This document shows, piece after piece, positions 25,554 through 33,085 of a DNA stretch of 33,085 nt. Origin of the DNA: Paludibacteraceae bacterium (lineage in GTDB: Bacteria > Bacteroidota > Bacteroidia > Bacteroidales > Paludibacteraceae); assembly GCA_024401645.1 (NCBI GenBank), contig JAKSKR010000033.1, positions 1 to 33,085 on the forward strand, read 5' to 3'. The notes under the pieces were generated by a model. The model did not search any database, had not been told where the DNA came from, and saw nothing but the letters and a program-made list of their open reading frames with translations. The position numbers were made by a program, and so were the translations under genes. The stretch's first letter is position 1, and every line of letters starts with the position of its first letter.

Positions 25554-28538
25554 TTGAAACATCTTCTTCAAATATGGTTACTGATTGCCACTATCGTTTT
25601 CGGTAGTGTGGCTCCTGTTTTTGCCCAAGAGGCAGACGAACAAACAGAGACCGTGAGCCAGGAAACCGAAGACGAAGACAACGACTCGAACAGCAAAGAA
25701 AGTGCAAGAGCACGCAGAAAAGCTGAAAAGAAAAAGAAGGAAGAAGAAGAGAAAAGACGCAAGGAGGCTGAAAGAGAAGCTGCCGAGCGCAGAGCCATAG
25801 AAGCAACCCGCCGAAAGGCACAGCAAACAGAAGCCAAAGCCGAGGCAGAAGAGCAGGACTTGGTAGAAGCCGCTGAAAACAAGACCTACGCCAACGACGA
25901 CGAGAGAAGGAAAGCCATAGAAAAGGCACACGCCGAAAAAGTGGCAAAGGAACAAGAGCTTCGACGCAAGCAAGAGGAGCAAGAAAGAAAAGCCGAATTT
26001 GAAGCGGCTAAAAAAAGAAGCGAAGAAAACAGACGCCAACGAGAAGAACAGCAGAAGGCTGAAGACGAAAGAAGAAAAGCTAGCGAAAACGAAAGCCTGC
26101 AGAGAGCCCGCGCCGAACGTGAAGCAATTAGAGAACAGCAAAGGCAAGAGCAGGAACGCAAGCGCGAAGAAGTCAGACAAAAATACGAACAGCAAAAGGC
26201 AGAAAGAGCAGCCGAGGCTGAACGCCAAAACGAAATAAGAGAAAACAGAAGACGCTTGAGCCAGGAAAGGCTTGAGAAACAGAAAGAAAACCGAGCTGCA
26301 CGCGCACAAAAAGAGCGCGAAGACCGCGAGAAAGCCAGAGAAAAGGCGCAAGAAGAGCGCCAAAAGCGTATGGAAAAACGTGCTGAAGAGCGCCAGAAGA
26401 TGCAGGAACGCAAAGCCGCCCAGCAAGAACGTGCCGAGCAGCAACGCCAACTACGCGAACAGCGCAAGCAACACCAGCGCGAAATGGATGCACGCCGCCA
26501 GGAAGCCATTATGAGACGCGCAGAACAGCGTAGGCAAATGGCAGAACAACGCCAAGACAGACAAAAGTCTGCAGCAGAAAGAAACCGCGAACGTACGGCA
26601 GAAATAAAACAGCGCCAACGCGAGCGCATGATGCAGCAAAAGCAGAAAGACCTGGAGTTGCGACAGGCCAAACGCGAGAAAGAGTTGGAAAGGCGCGAAC
26701 ATGAAAGAGAAAAGCGCCAGGAAGACCGCATAAAACGCCAAGAAAAGATGCAGGCCGAGATGGAAGCCCGCCAAGCAAGGCGTGAGCAGGAAGCTGCCAA
26801 CCGCGAAAGGAAAGCCGAACTGCACCAGCAAGCACTTGAAGCCGCGTCGAAACGCCGCGAAGCGGAAATTGAGCGCCAAATACGCGAAAACGAAAAATTG
26901 GCTGCCGAAGAGAAGGAAAAGCTGATTGCTGAAAAGAAAGCCAAAGCCGAAAAAGAGGCCCGAAAGATTGCCGAAAAGAAGGTAAAGGCTGAATGGAAGA
27001 AGAAAAACGAGAAGAGAAAACGCGATGAAAAGGCGGAAAGAATGCGTCTGAAATACGAACGCCAGCTTGAGCAAGACTCCATTGAAGCTGAACGCGAACG
27101 TATGCGAGACGAATATGAAATGCAAGAAGCCTCGCAGTCGCAAGACTCTATAAAAGCGGCCAAGATGGCTGAAAAAGCGGCTAGAAAACGTGAAGAACGC
27201 GAAAAGAACCGCGAAAAACTGATGCTGAAGCTTGAAGACAGCCAAGCCGACACTACTGGTTACGACCCCGTAACCGGCAAGAAGAAGTCGAAGAAAGCCA
27301 AGAAGAGAGACGAGTTCTCGGCAGCCACCGACAGCTTGGACATGAACATCAGCGAAGATGACTTCACACTCGACAGCGACTCGACCGACAGCAGCGACAT
27401 CAGCCTCTCGTTGGAAGGTCCGAAAGACAAGGAAACCGGCGTAGACAGCACCTTGCTTGCCCAACAGATTGCCGAACTGGAAGAGGAAATGCAGAACATG
27501 CAAGACCTTAAGGATGCCAAGAAGGCGGCCAAGGAAGGTAAGACAAAGGAAAAAGTCATTAAGATTAAGATTCCAGACTGCGTCTATCCGAACTCGGTGC
27601 ACTACACCAGGAACAAGTTTACCTTCACCTACGAGTACAACTTCTTCATGTTCTACATGCACCACAATTACTTCGACAAGAGAACCCTCTACAACAAGAG
27701 CGACTCGACCCGAATGATTGCCAAACGTTTGATGAAGTTGGTAGGTAACAGTCCGTACAGGCGCATCGACTTCAACAAGATTGTAGACTCGGTTAGCGTA
27801 TTGCTTCCTGAATATGACGTAGTGACCTTCGCCGACAGCATGATTACGAAGTGTAACCTAGAAAGCTTGAACACCGGCGAAATTAAGGTCAAGTACAAGA
27901 AGAAGAAGCAAAAGAAACTGTATGCAAAGCTGCAGGTGCGTGAAGGAAGAAACCTTGGTCACATCAAGTTCTACACCAGTAACAAACGTAACGTTATTGA
28001 GCAGTTGAACGGCGAAGACTACGAAGGCTTGCTTCCACCAGAAGACTCAACCGACACCGACGTTCAGATGTTGGAAGACTCAATTGCACACATCAAGGCA
28101 AAAGCAGATTCGTTGCGTAGGTTGCAAGAAGAGCCACTCATTGAGCCAATTTCAATGGATAACCAAACCAATGTTGACTCGTTGTCTTCAATCATGCCAC
28201 AACGCGACAATGCGCCTATGCTGAATTCTGGCGACACAAAGGCCGGAGACATGACTCCGAACCTGATGGAACCAGTTTCGGAAAGCGCCTCTCAACAACA
28301 AACTGCGCCGACCATGTCGACAGCACCGCCAACACCAACCGCGCCAAACGACGAGGATGACGGCTTGAGCGAGAAGGAGCGCAAGAAGGCAGAGAAGGAA
28401 GCAGAAAAAGCACGCAAGAAGGCTGAGAAGGAAGCCGAAAAGGCAGCCAAGGAAGCCGAGAAAGCGCGCAAGAAGGCTGAAAAGGAAGCCGAAAAAGAGG
28501 CAGAGAAAGAAGCTGAAGAAGACGCAAAAGAAGACTAA
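25554..28538 (+). CDS. Exported, highly charged coiled-coil protein of unknown function
   Basis: A 994-residue protein I do not recognise. It appears to start at TTG: no in-frame ATG lies near, and translation from there gives a textbook signal peptide (MKHLLQIWLLIATIVFG, cleaved near VFA before QEAD). After an acidic linker, residues about 48-560 are a nearly unbroken coiled coil built from Arg, Lys, Glu, Gln and Ala, reminiscent of the TolA stalk but without its end domains. A Ser/Asp-rich linker follows (about 565-640). A compact segment at about 667-835 has normal composition (IKIPDCVYPNSVHYTRNKFTF, YEYNFFMFYMHHNYFDK). The tail is low complexity, ending in alternating EAEK and ARKKAEK units. 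I infer a periplasmic scaffold or spacer. Confidence 0.8.
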   Translation: MKHLLQIWLLIATIVFGSVAPVFAQEADEQTETVSQETEDEDNDSNSKESARARRKAEKKKKEEEEKRRKEAEREAAERRAIEATRRKAQQTEAKAEAEEQDLVEAAENKTYANDDERRKAIEKAHAEKVAKEQELRRKQEEQERKAEFEAAKKRSEENRRQREEQQKAEDERRKASENESLQRARAEREAIREQQRQEQERKREEVRQKYEQQKAERAAEAERQNEIRENRRRLSQERLEKQKENRAARAQKEREDREKAREKAQEERQKRMEKRAEERQKMQERKAAQQERAEQQRQLREQRKQHQREMDARRQEAIMRRAEQRRQMAEQRQDRQKSAAERNRERTAEIKQRQRERMMQQKQKDLELRQAKREKELERREHEREKRQEDRIKRQEKMQAEMEARQARREQEAANRERKAELHQQALEAASKRREAEIERQIRENEKLAAEEKEKLIAEKKAKAEKEARKIAEKKVKAEWKKKNEKRKRDEKAERMRLKYERQLEQDSIEAERERMRDEYEMQEASQSQDSIKAAKMAEKAARKREEREKNREKLMLKLEDSQADTTGYDPVTGKKKSKKAKKRDEFSAATDSLDMNISEDDFTLDSDSTDSSDISLSLEGPKDKETGVDSTLLAQQIAELEEEMQNMQDLKDAKKAAKEGKTKEKVIKIKIPDCVYPNSVHYTRNKFTFTYEYNFFMFYMHHNYFDKRTLYNKSDSTRMIAKRLMKLVGNSPYRRIDFNKIVDSVSVLLPEYDVVTFADSMITKCNLESLNTGEIKVKYKKKKQKKLYAKLQVREGRNLGHIKFYTSNKRNVIEQLNGEDYEGLLPPEDSTDTDVQMLEDSIAHIKAKADSLRRLQEEPLIEPISMDNQTNVDSLSSIMPQRDNAPMLNSGDTKAGDMTPNLMEPVSESASQQQTAPTMSTAPPTPTAPNDEDDGLSEKERKKAEKEAEKARKKAEKEAEKAAKEAEKARKKAEKEAEKEAEKEAEEDAKED
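28368..28535 (+). repeat. Lys/Glu/Ala-rich short repeats at C-terminus
   Basis: The last 56 codons encode repeating units of the KKAEKEAEKA type, built from a few codons (aag, gag/gaa, gcc/gca). The DNA is correspondingly repetitive and could vary in length between strains by slippage. Confidence 0.7.
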
Positions 28539-28550
28539 AATGCTAATAAG

Positions 28551-28583
28551 AACGACCGCTGAGGCAATGCCATGGCGGTCGTT
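28551..28583 (+). terminator. Hairpin after the coiled-coil gene
   Basis: The 9-base stem AACGACCGC (28551-28559) pairs with GCGGTCGTT (28575-28583). The loop holds a further GGC/GCC mini-stem. It begins 12 bases past the stop. No T run follows, so it may act as an mRNA 3' end rather than a classical intrinsic terminator. The Mur-like gene starts 26 bases later without a clear promoter. Confidence 0.6.
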
Positions 28584-28609
28584 TACTATAAAAAAGAAAC
28601 AGACTTAAA

Positions 28610-29989
28610 ATGGACAACTATAAACAGTACAATCACTTTTTCTTTGTAGGTGTTGCTGGAACCGGCATGAGTGCCATAGCCCAATACCTATGTGGATGTG
28701 GAAAGAAAGTTTCGGGCAGCGACCGCCAATTCGGTAACGAAACCAAGCTACTCATTCAGGAACAACTTGAGAAACAAGGCATAGGCTGCTTTAAGCAAGA
28801 TGCTAGCGGCATCACCGCAGACGTTGACGTGGTTGTAATATCTACAGCCATAGAAGACACCAACGTGGAATTGGTAAAAGCCCGCGAAATGGGCATTAAG
28901 GTCATGAAACGTTCGGAACTGCTTGCCGACATTTCGAGCGAAACCCGCACCATTGCCATTGGCGGAACATCGGGCAAGTCAACCACCACAGCCATGGTCT
29001 TCCACATTATGCAGGAATGCGGTTACGATCCGTCGATAATGAGTGGCGCCGGACTAGTGGCACTCCAGGAAAAAGGACTGCCAGGCAACGCATGGAACGG
29101 CAAAAGCGACTGGTTGGTGATAGAATCGGACGAAAGCGACGGTTCAATCGTGTACTACCACCCCGAAATCTCCATCGTACTAAACGTAGACCGCGACCAC
29201 AAGGAATATGACGTGCTGATGGACCTGTTCAACCAGTTCAAGTCTCACACCTCGAAGACCTTCATTGCCAACCAAAGCCACCCAATGTCGAAACAATTGA
29301 GCGTTAATGCGAAGCTAGACTTTGGCGTAGACGATGACGAGGCCGGCTTTAACGGCACCGACTTTAAGCAAGAAGGTTTCTCAATTTCCTTCAAATGTAA
29401 CGGTACCCCATTCCAGATACCAGTTATTGGCCGCCACAACATGGAGAACGCACTTGCAGCAACAGCCATTTGTGCAGCCACCGGCATACCTGTAAAAGAC
29501 AGTGCCAAGGCATTAAGCACCTATAGGGGCATTTACCGACGCACCCAATTGGCAGGCGAAGCCAACGGTTGCTGCGTAATTGACGACTTTGCACACAATC
29601 CGGCCGAGGTGGTATGCGCCATTAAGGCCTGCCAAACCATAGGCAAACGCGTTTGGGCATGGTTCCAGCCACACGGATTCGGCCCATTGAAATTCATGCA
29701 CCAAGAATTGGAGAACGAAGTCATTAAAGTGCTACGTCCGCAAGACTTCTTTATGCTTAGCGACGTCTATTATGCCGGCGGAACGGTAGAACGTACCGTA
29801 ACCAGCAGCGACGTTGCCGACAAGATGAAATTCGACAACGGTCACGTCCTTTACTTTGGCGACAGGGAGCTGATGCTGCCATACGTGAAAATGTGCCTGC
29901 AACCAGGCGACGTTATTCTGACCATGGGAGCCCGCGACAACACCCTCAGCGACTTTGCGAAAAAGATATTTAACGAGGTGGTTAAATAA
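28610..29989 (+). CDS. Mur ligase family protein, MurC/Mpl-like
   Basis: A 459-residue, three-domain Mur ligase. The N-terminal Rossmann domain has FFVGVAGTGMSAIA, as in MurC and Mpl. The ATP loop is GGTSGKSTTT (118-127), where MurC has GTHGKTTTT. The central domain keeps ESDESDGS (Glu172) and the DRDHKEY segment (His197). The C-terminal domain has DDFAHNPAE (MurC: DDYAHHPTE) and FQPHGFGPL. These changes place it outside standard MurC. It probably joins an amino acid or peptide to UDP-N-acetylmuramate or a related acid, perhaps in peptidoglycan recycling, but this is inference. It is not beside other mur or division genes. It heads the operon with the RNA helicase, 39 bases apart. Confidence 0.83.
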   Translation: MDNYKQYNHFFFVGVAGTGMSAIAQYLCGCGKKVSGSDRQFGNETKLLIQEQLEKQGIGCFKQDASGITADVDVVVISTAIEDTNVELVKAREMGIKVMKRSELLADISSETRTIAIGGTSGKSTTTAMVFHIMQECGYDPSIMSGAGLVALQEKGLPGNAWNGKSDWLVIESDESDGSIVYYHPEISIVLNVDRDHKEYDVLMDLFNQFKSHTSKTFIANQSHPMSKQLSVNAKLDFGVDDDEAGFNGTDFKQEGFSISFKCNGTPFQIPVIGRHNMENALAATAICAATGIPVKDSAKALSTYRGIYRRTQLAGEANGCCVIDDFAHNPAEVVCAIKACQTIGKRVWAWFQPHGFGPLKFMHQELENEVIKVLRPQDFFMLSDVYYAGGTVERTVTSSDVADKMKFDNGHVLYFGDRELMLPYVKMCLQPGDVILTMGARDNTLSDFAKKIFNEVVK

Positions 29990-30028
29990 GACCGTCCCCC
30001 CAAACAAGAAACACCCAAGACACTACCA

Positions 30029-31351
30029 ATGAACGAAAAATATAGGAACATATTAGACAACATGGGCATTAAAGCCCTGAACCCGATGCAAGAGGAGGCC
30101 CTAGCTGCCATACCGGCAGAAAAGGAAACCCTCATTCTCTCGCCCACCGGTTCGGGTAAGACACTTGCCTACCTATTGCCTATAGTGCAACTACTAAAAG
30201 CCGATAGCAAGCGACAGATACAGGCAGTGGTTGTGGTGCCAGCACGCGAGCTTGCCCTACAAATCGGACAAGTATTCCAGCAAATGGGTTCGGGGTTCAG
30301 AGCCACATGCAGCTATGGCGGCCACCCCTTCGACGTTGAGCACCGCTCGCTAACCGAAGCGCCACCAGACGTGCTAATTGGCACACCAGGCCGAATAGTT
30401 GACCACATTGAGAACAAAAGCATTGACTTGACGAAGACACCAATGCTCGTGCTCGATGAATTCGACAAATCTTTAGAGTTCGGTTTCAGCGAAGAGATGA
30501 AGTTCATAGCAGAAAGCATGCCTTCGCTAAAGAAAAAAGTGCTTCTCTCGGCCACCGAAGCCGTTGAGATACCCGACTACATGAACATTGTAGCCCCTAA
30601 ACGCATCAACCACCTGACAAACGAAACGGTGAAGGGCTTGACACTGAAAGAAGTGGTGTCGGTAGAAAAAGACAAGCTGGGTGCGCTTAAGACGTTACTT
30701 TGCCACCTAGGGAAAGGCAAGAGCATCATATTCGCCAACTTCCGCGAAAGTGCCGACCGAATAGCCAGCTACTTGCGCGAAGAAGGCATTTCGTGCGTCT
30801 GCTTCCACGGCGGCATGGAGCAGCCCGACCGAGAAAAAGCCATCTGCCTTTTCCGCAACAGTTCGGTGAACTGCCTCATCTCGACCGACCTTGCAGCCCG
30901 TGGCCTAGACATACCAGAGGTGGACTACATCATACACTACCACTTGCCAAACACAGGCGACGTCTTCACCCACCGAAACGGACGTACGGCACGTATGAAT
31001 GCCAGCGGGCAAGCATTCGTGATAATGTACATTAACGAAATGCGCCCTTCTTACCTGCCGAAAATGCTTAAGGAAAAAGTCGTGGAAGGTGCGCCACTGC
31101 CCCCCGAAGCCGAATGGGCAACCATTTACATTGGCAAAGGCAAGCGCGACAAGATTAGCAAAGGCGACGTTGTTGGGTTCCTCTTCCAGAAAGGCGGCCT
31201 GCAGAAAGACGAGCTAGGCATTGTGGAAGTGAAAGAACGCTATGCCATGGCAGCCGTAAAGAGCAACAAGGTGCAGCAAATGCTGAAAAAGGTAGCCGAC
31301 GAGAAAATAAAAGGCATGAAAACCAAGTTTGAATTAGTAAAAGCAGTTTAA
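30029..31351 (+). CDS. DEAD-box-family RNA helicase with DEFD motif
   Basis: A 440-residue ATP-dependent RNA helicase, probably acting in ribosome assembly or mRNA turnover. Motifs in order: a reduced Q-motif region (LNPMQEEAL), motif I SPTGSGKT (38-45), PARELALQ, GTPGR, motif II DEFD (143-146) in place of DEAD, SAT (174-176), STDLAARGLDIP, and motif VI HRNGRTAR (315-322). The third motif-II residue is usually Ala, but Phe with DKSLEFGF after it is, as far as I recall, a recurring Bacteroidota variant. A short C-terminal extension after residue 350 may bind RNA. The next gene starts 2 bases after its stop. Confidence 0.9.
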   Translation: MNEKYRNILDNMGIKALNPMQEEALAAIPAEKETLILSPTGSGKTLAYLLPIVQLLKADSKRQIQAVVVVPARELALQIGQVFQQMGSGFRATCSYGGHPFDVEHRSLTEAPPDVLIGTPGRIVDHIENKSIDLTKTPMLVLDEFDKSLEFGFSEEMKFIAESMPSLKKKVLLSATEAVEIPDYMNIVAPKRINHLTNETVKGLTLKEVVSVEKDKLGALKTLLCHLGKGKSIIFANFRESADRIASYLREEGISCVCFHGGMEQPDREKAICLFRNSSVNCLISTDLAARGLDIPEVDYIIHYHLPNTGDVFTHRNGRTARMNASGQAFVIMYINEMRPSYLPKMLKEKVVEGAPLPPEAEWATIYIGKGKRDKISKGDVVGFLFQKGGLQKDELGIVEVKERYAMAAVKSNKVQQMLKKVADEKIKGMKTKFELVKAV

Positions 31352-31353
31352 GA

Positions 31354-31710
31354 ATGGGTAACGAAAGAAAGCCATCAATCACCTACTTCCGCACACCGCC
31401 ATGCCACTACACTTGCGCCCAAGCCATAATTAAAGGCTTTCAGCAAGAGTTCGGCATCAGCGACGAAGAGATTGACCAATTTGCCAACTTTGGCGGCGGC
31501 AGAGCCCCCGAAGGCATCTGCGGCAGCCTATATGCAGCCAATTGTTTACTAGAGCGCATAAACGAGGGCCCCGTAAACGCAGCATTCGCAGCAAAGGCAG
31601 GTAGCGACAAATGTCAGGAAATAAAGTTCACCTACCGCTTTCCCTGCCCCGACTGTGTGCGACTAGCCGATGAACTTGTAGACGAAAAAATAAAAAACAA
31701 ACAAAAATAG
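31354..31710 (+). CDS. Small cysteine-rich protein, C_GCAxxG_C_C-like
   Basis: A 118-residue cytoplasmic-looking protein with seven cysteines: 17, 21, 56, 64, 87, 98 and 101. The spacing (a Cys pair near the start, GGGRAPEGICGSLYAA in the middle, then CPDC near the end) fits the C_GCAxxG_C_C family of putative redox-active or metal-binding proteins, although the central Gly-Cys-Ala is here Ile-Cys-Gly. Its function is unknown. It lies between the helicase (2-base gap) and the DoxX-like gene (4-base gap), so all three are cotranscribed. Confidence 0.7.
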   Translation: MGNERKPSITYFRTPPCHYTCAQAIIKGFQQEFGISDEEIDQFANFGGGRAPEGICGSLYAANCLLERINEGPVNAAFAAKAGSDKCQEIKFTYRFPCPDCVRLADELVDEKIKNKQK

Positions 31711-31714
31711 CATT

Positions 31715-32998
31715 ATGACTAACGAAACTAAAGGACGTATTGTTACAGCCCTGCAATTGTTTGTGGGAGTTGTTTTCATCTTTTCAGGATTTGTTAAAGT
31801 AGTAGACCCACTAGGTAGCCTATATAAGGTTACAGACTACCTTACAGCCTTCCATTGGGATGCACTAAAGCCACTTGGCTTTGCCGGAATGAACGCAATG
31901 TCGGCTGTAGAATTCGTATTAGGCATAGGCCTAGTATTGGGCATCAGAAAGAAGCTAGTTACCCTAGGCGTACTTGCATTTATGGTGTTCTACACCCCAC
32001 TAACCCTTTACCTTGCCATTGCAAACCCAGTGAGCGACTGCGGTTGTTTTGGCGACGCATTGGTAATTACCAACTGGCAGACTTTTTGGAAGAATGTATT
32101 CCTGTTGCTAGCAGTCATCTACATCTGGAAGAATTTGGAATATAGTAACCGTGGCTTCTGCGAAAAGGCTGAATGGGCAGTTCTCATCTACTCGTTCATC
32201 TTCTCAATTGGCCTTTCAGCTTACTGTTTCCAGAACTTGCCAGTTATCGACTTCCGTCCTTATAAGATAGGAGCCAACATTCAGAAAGGCATGGAAATAC
32301 CAGAAGGTGCGCCAAAAGACGAATACAAGACCACCCTCATCTACGAAAAAGACGGCAAGAAGCAAGAATTCACCATGGAGAACTATCCAAAAGACACAAC
32401 ATGGAAGTTCGTAGACTCAAAGAGTGAACTCATTCAGCAAGGTTACGTGCCACCTATCCACGACTTCGTTCTTGAACACCCAGACGATGGTGACATTACC
32501 GACATCATTTTAGGCGACACCAACTACGTGTTCCTTTTGGTTGCACACAACCTAACCGAATTTGACGTAGTCAGCAATCCGGGCGGTGCACACTTCGATT
32601 ATAGCGACAAAGTGAATGCAGCCTACACCTATGCCCACAACCACGGCTACAAGTTCTACTGCCTAACAGCAACAGGCGTAGAAAGCGATGACATGGCAAA
32701 GTATAAGGCAGCAACAAAGCCAGAATACGAATACCTCAACGCAGACGAAATCATGTTGAAGACCATTATTCGCAGCAGTCCTGGCTTAATGATCATTAAG
32801 AAAGGTGACGTCATCAACAAGTGGGCAGTAAAGAACATCCCTACCTTCAACGAGCCACTAGACAGTGTGAAGGAAGGCCAAATGACCTTGCCAAACAACT
32901 GGTTGACCGTATTGATTTGCGCAATACTCTACCTAATTCCTCTTGGCATTGGTTTTGCTGCAAGCAAAAAGCTCTGCTGCAAAAACAAAGAGCAGTAA
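31715..32998 (+). CDS. DoxX-like integral membrane protein, BT_3928 type
   Basis: A 427-residue inner-membrane protein. The N-terminal part has four or more helices (about residues 8-28, 58-77, 83-103 and 123-138), and another begins near 150. It matches the DoxX/MauE-like fold with FSGFVKVVDP and the redox-like motif CGC (Cys109, Cys111) in PVSDCGCFGD. A soluble domain at about 185-390 has a thioredoxin-like feel (for example YAHNHGYKFYCLTA) but no CxxC motif. A last helix (about 395-418) and a CCKNKEQ tail end it. MauE/DoxX relatives are linked to disulfide or quinone redox chemistry; that role is inferred. Bases 32999-33085 after it contain no gene that I can support. Confidence 0.82.
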   Translation: MTNETKGRIVTALQLFVGVVFIFSGFVKVVDPLGSLYKVTDYLTAFHWDALKPLGFAGMNAMSAVEFVLGIGLVLGIRKKLVTLGVLAFMVFYTPLTLYLAIANPVSDCGCFGDALVITNWQTFWKNVFLLLAVIYIWKNLEYSNRGFCEKAEWAVLIYSFIFSIGLSAYCFQNLPVIDFRPYKIGANIQKGMEIPEGAPKDEYKTTLIYEKDGKKQEFTMENYPKDTTWKFVDSKSELIQQGYVPPIHDFVLEHPDDGDITDIILGDTNYVFLLVAHNLTEFDVVSNPGGAHFDYSDKVNAAYTYAHNHGYKFYCLTATGVESDDMAKYKAATKPEYEYLNADEIMLKTIIRSSPGLMIIKKGDVINKWAVKNIPTFNEPLDSVKEGQMTLPNNWLTVLICAILYLIPLGIGFAASKKLCCKNKEQ

Positions 32999-33085
32999 AA
33001 GAGTAAAACAAAAAAACAGGGCAGATTTGTCGAGGGCACTGAAAAACCTGCTCGCAGATAATTATCGCACTTGTGTATTGCACAA

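Noticed and set aside
25886..27253. Long open frame (455 codons) antisense to the coiled-coil gene
   Set aside because: Its product is a Ser/Phe/Cys/Arg run that mirrors the Lys/Glu/Arg codons of the plus strand. It has no domain, promoter or sensible composition.
26451..27665. Second antisense open frame (404 codons) looking like a membrane protein
   Set aside because: Its hydrophobic look comes from reverse-complemented charged codons. It overlaps the first antisense frame and the real gene.
32999..33085. Start of a further gene or RNA at the right edge
   Set aside because: Only AT-rich sequence and weak pairing are visible before the window ends.

Overview
The window looks like ordinary chromosome from a member of the Bacteroidota, most likely order Bacteroidales. 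Four things point there. Promoter-like sites match the Bacteroidota -7 consensus TAnnTTTG, often with a TTG/TTTG -33 element about 20 bases away. Starts lack Shine-Dalgarno sequences. One protein carries a type IX secretion-like C-terminal tail. Several products belong to families typical of the order: an AddB-like nuclease with a distant 4Fe-4S cluster, a BT_3928-type DoxX protein, a bacterial GH3 protein and a very long two-domain acyl-CoA dehydratase activase. I saw no rRNA, tRNA, CRISPR array, transposase or phage gene. No gene-free stretch exceeds 300 bases; the longest are about 255, 247 and 213 bases and are described below.

Layout, left to right. A COG1237-type metallo-beta-lactamase-fold protein (+) converges on a large AddB-like nuclease (-). 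That nuclease shares a divergent promoter region with a membrane metallophosphoesterase (+), which converges on an AsmA-like membrane-anchored protein (-). Next is the translation/transcription operon rimP-nusA-infB (-), ended by a strong bidirectional terminator and containing an unusually long, structured nusA-infB spacer. Then come three + genes: a GH3-family acyl-amido synthetase, an aminotransferase related to LL-diaminopimelate aminotransferase that has lost several cofactor-binding residues, and a HAD phosphatase. A symmetrical terminator separates them from a secreted repeat protein (-).

The right half starts with a three-gene - operon: a 1439-residue activase, a PlsC-like acyltransferase and a glyoxalase-II-like hydrolase. 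Facing away from it is a + gene for a 994-residue, extremely charged, exported coiled-coil protein that apparently starts at TTG. The window ends with a tight + operon: a Mur ligase with an atypical P-loop, a DEFD-box RNA helicase, a small cysteine-rich C_GCAxxG_C_C-type protein and a DoxX-like membrane protein.

Most of this is housekeeping or conserved hypothetical content. The candidates for undescribed biology are the GH3/degenerate-DapL pair, the activase with its lipid-type partners and no visible dehydratase, the charged coiled-coil protein, and the two cysteine-rich genes at the right edge.
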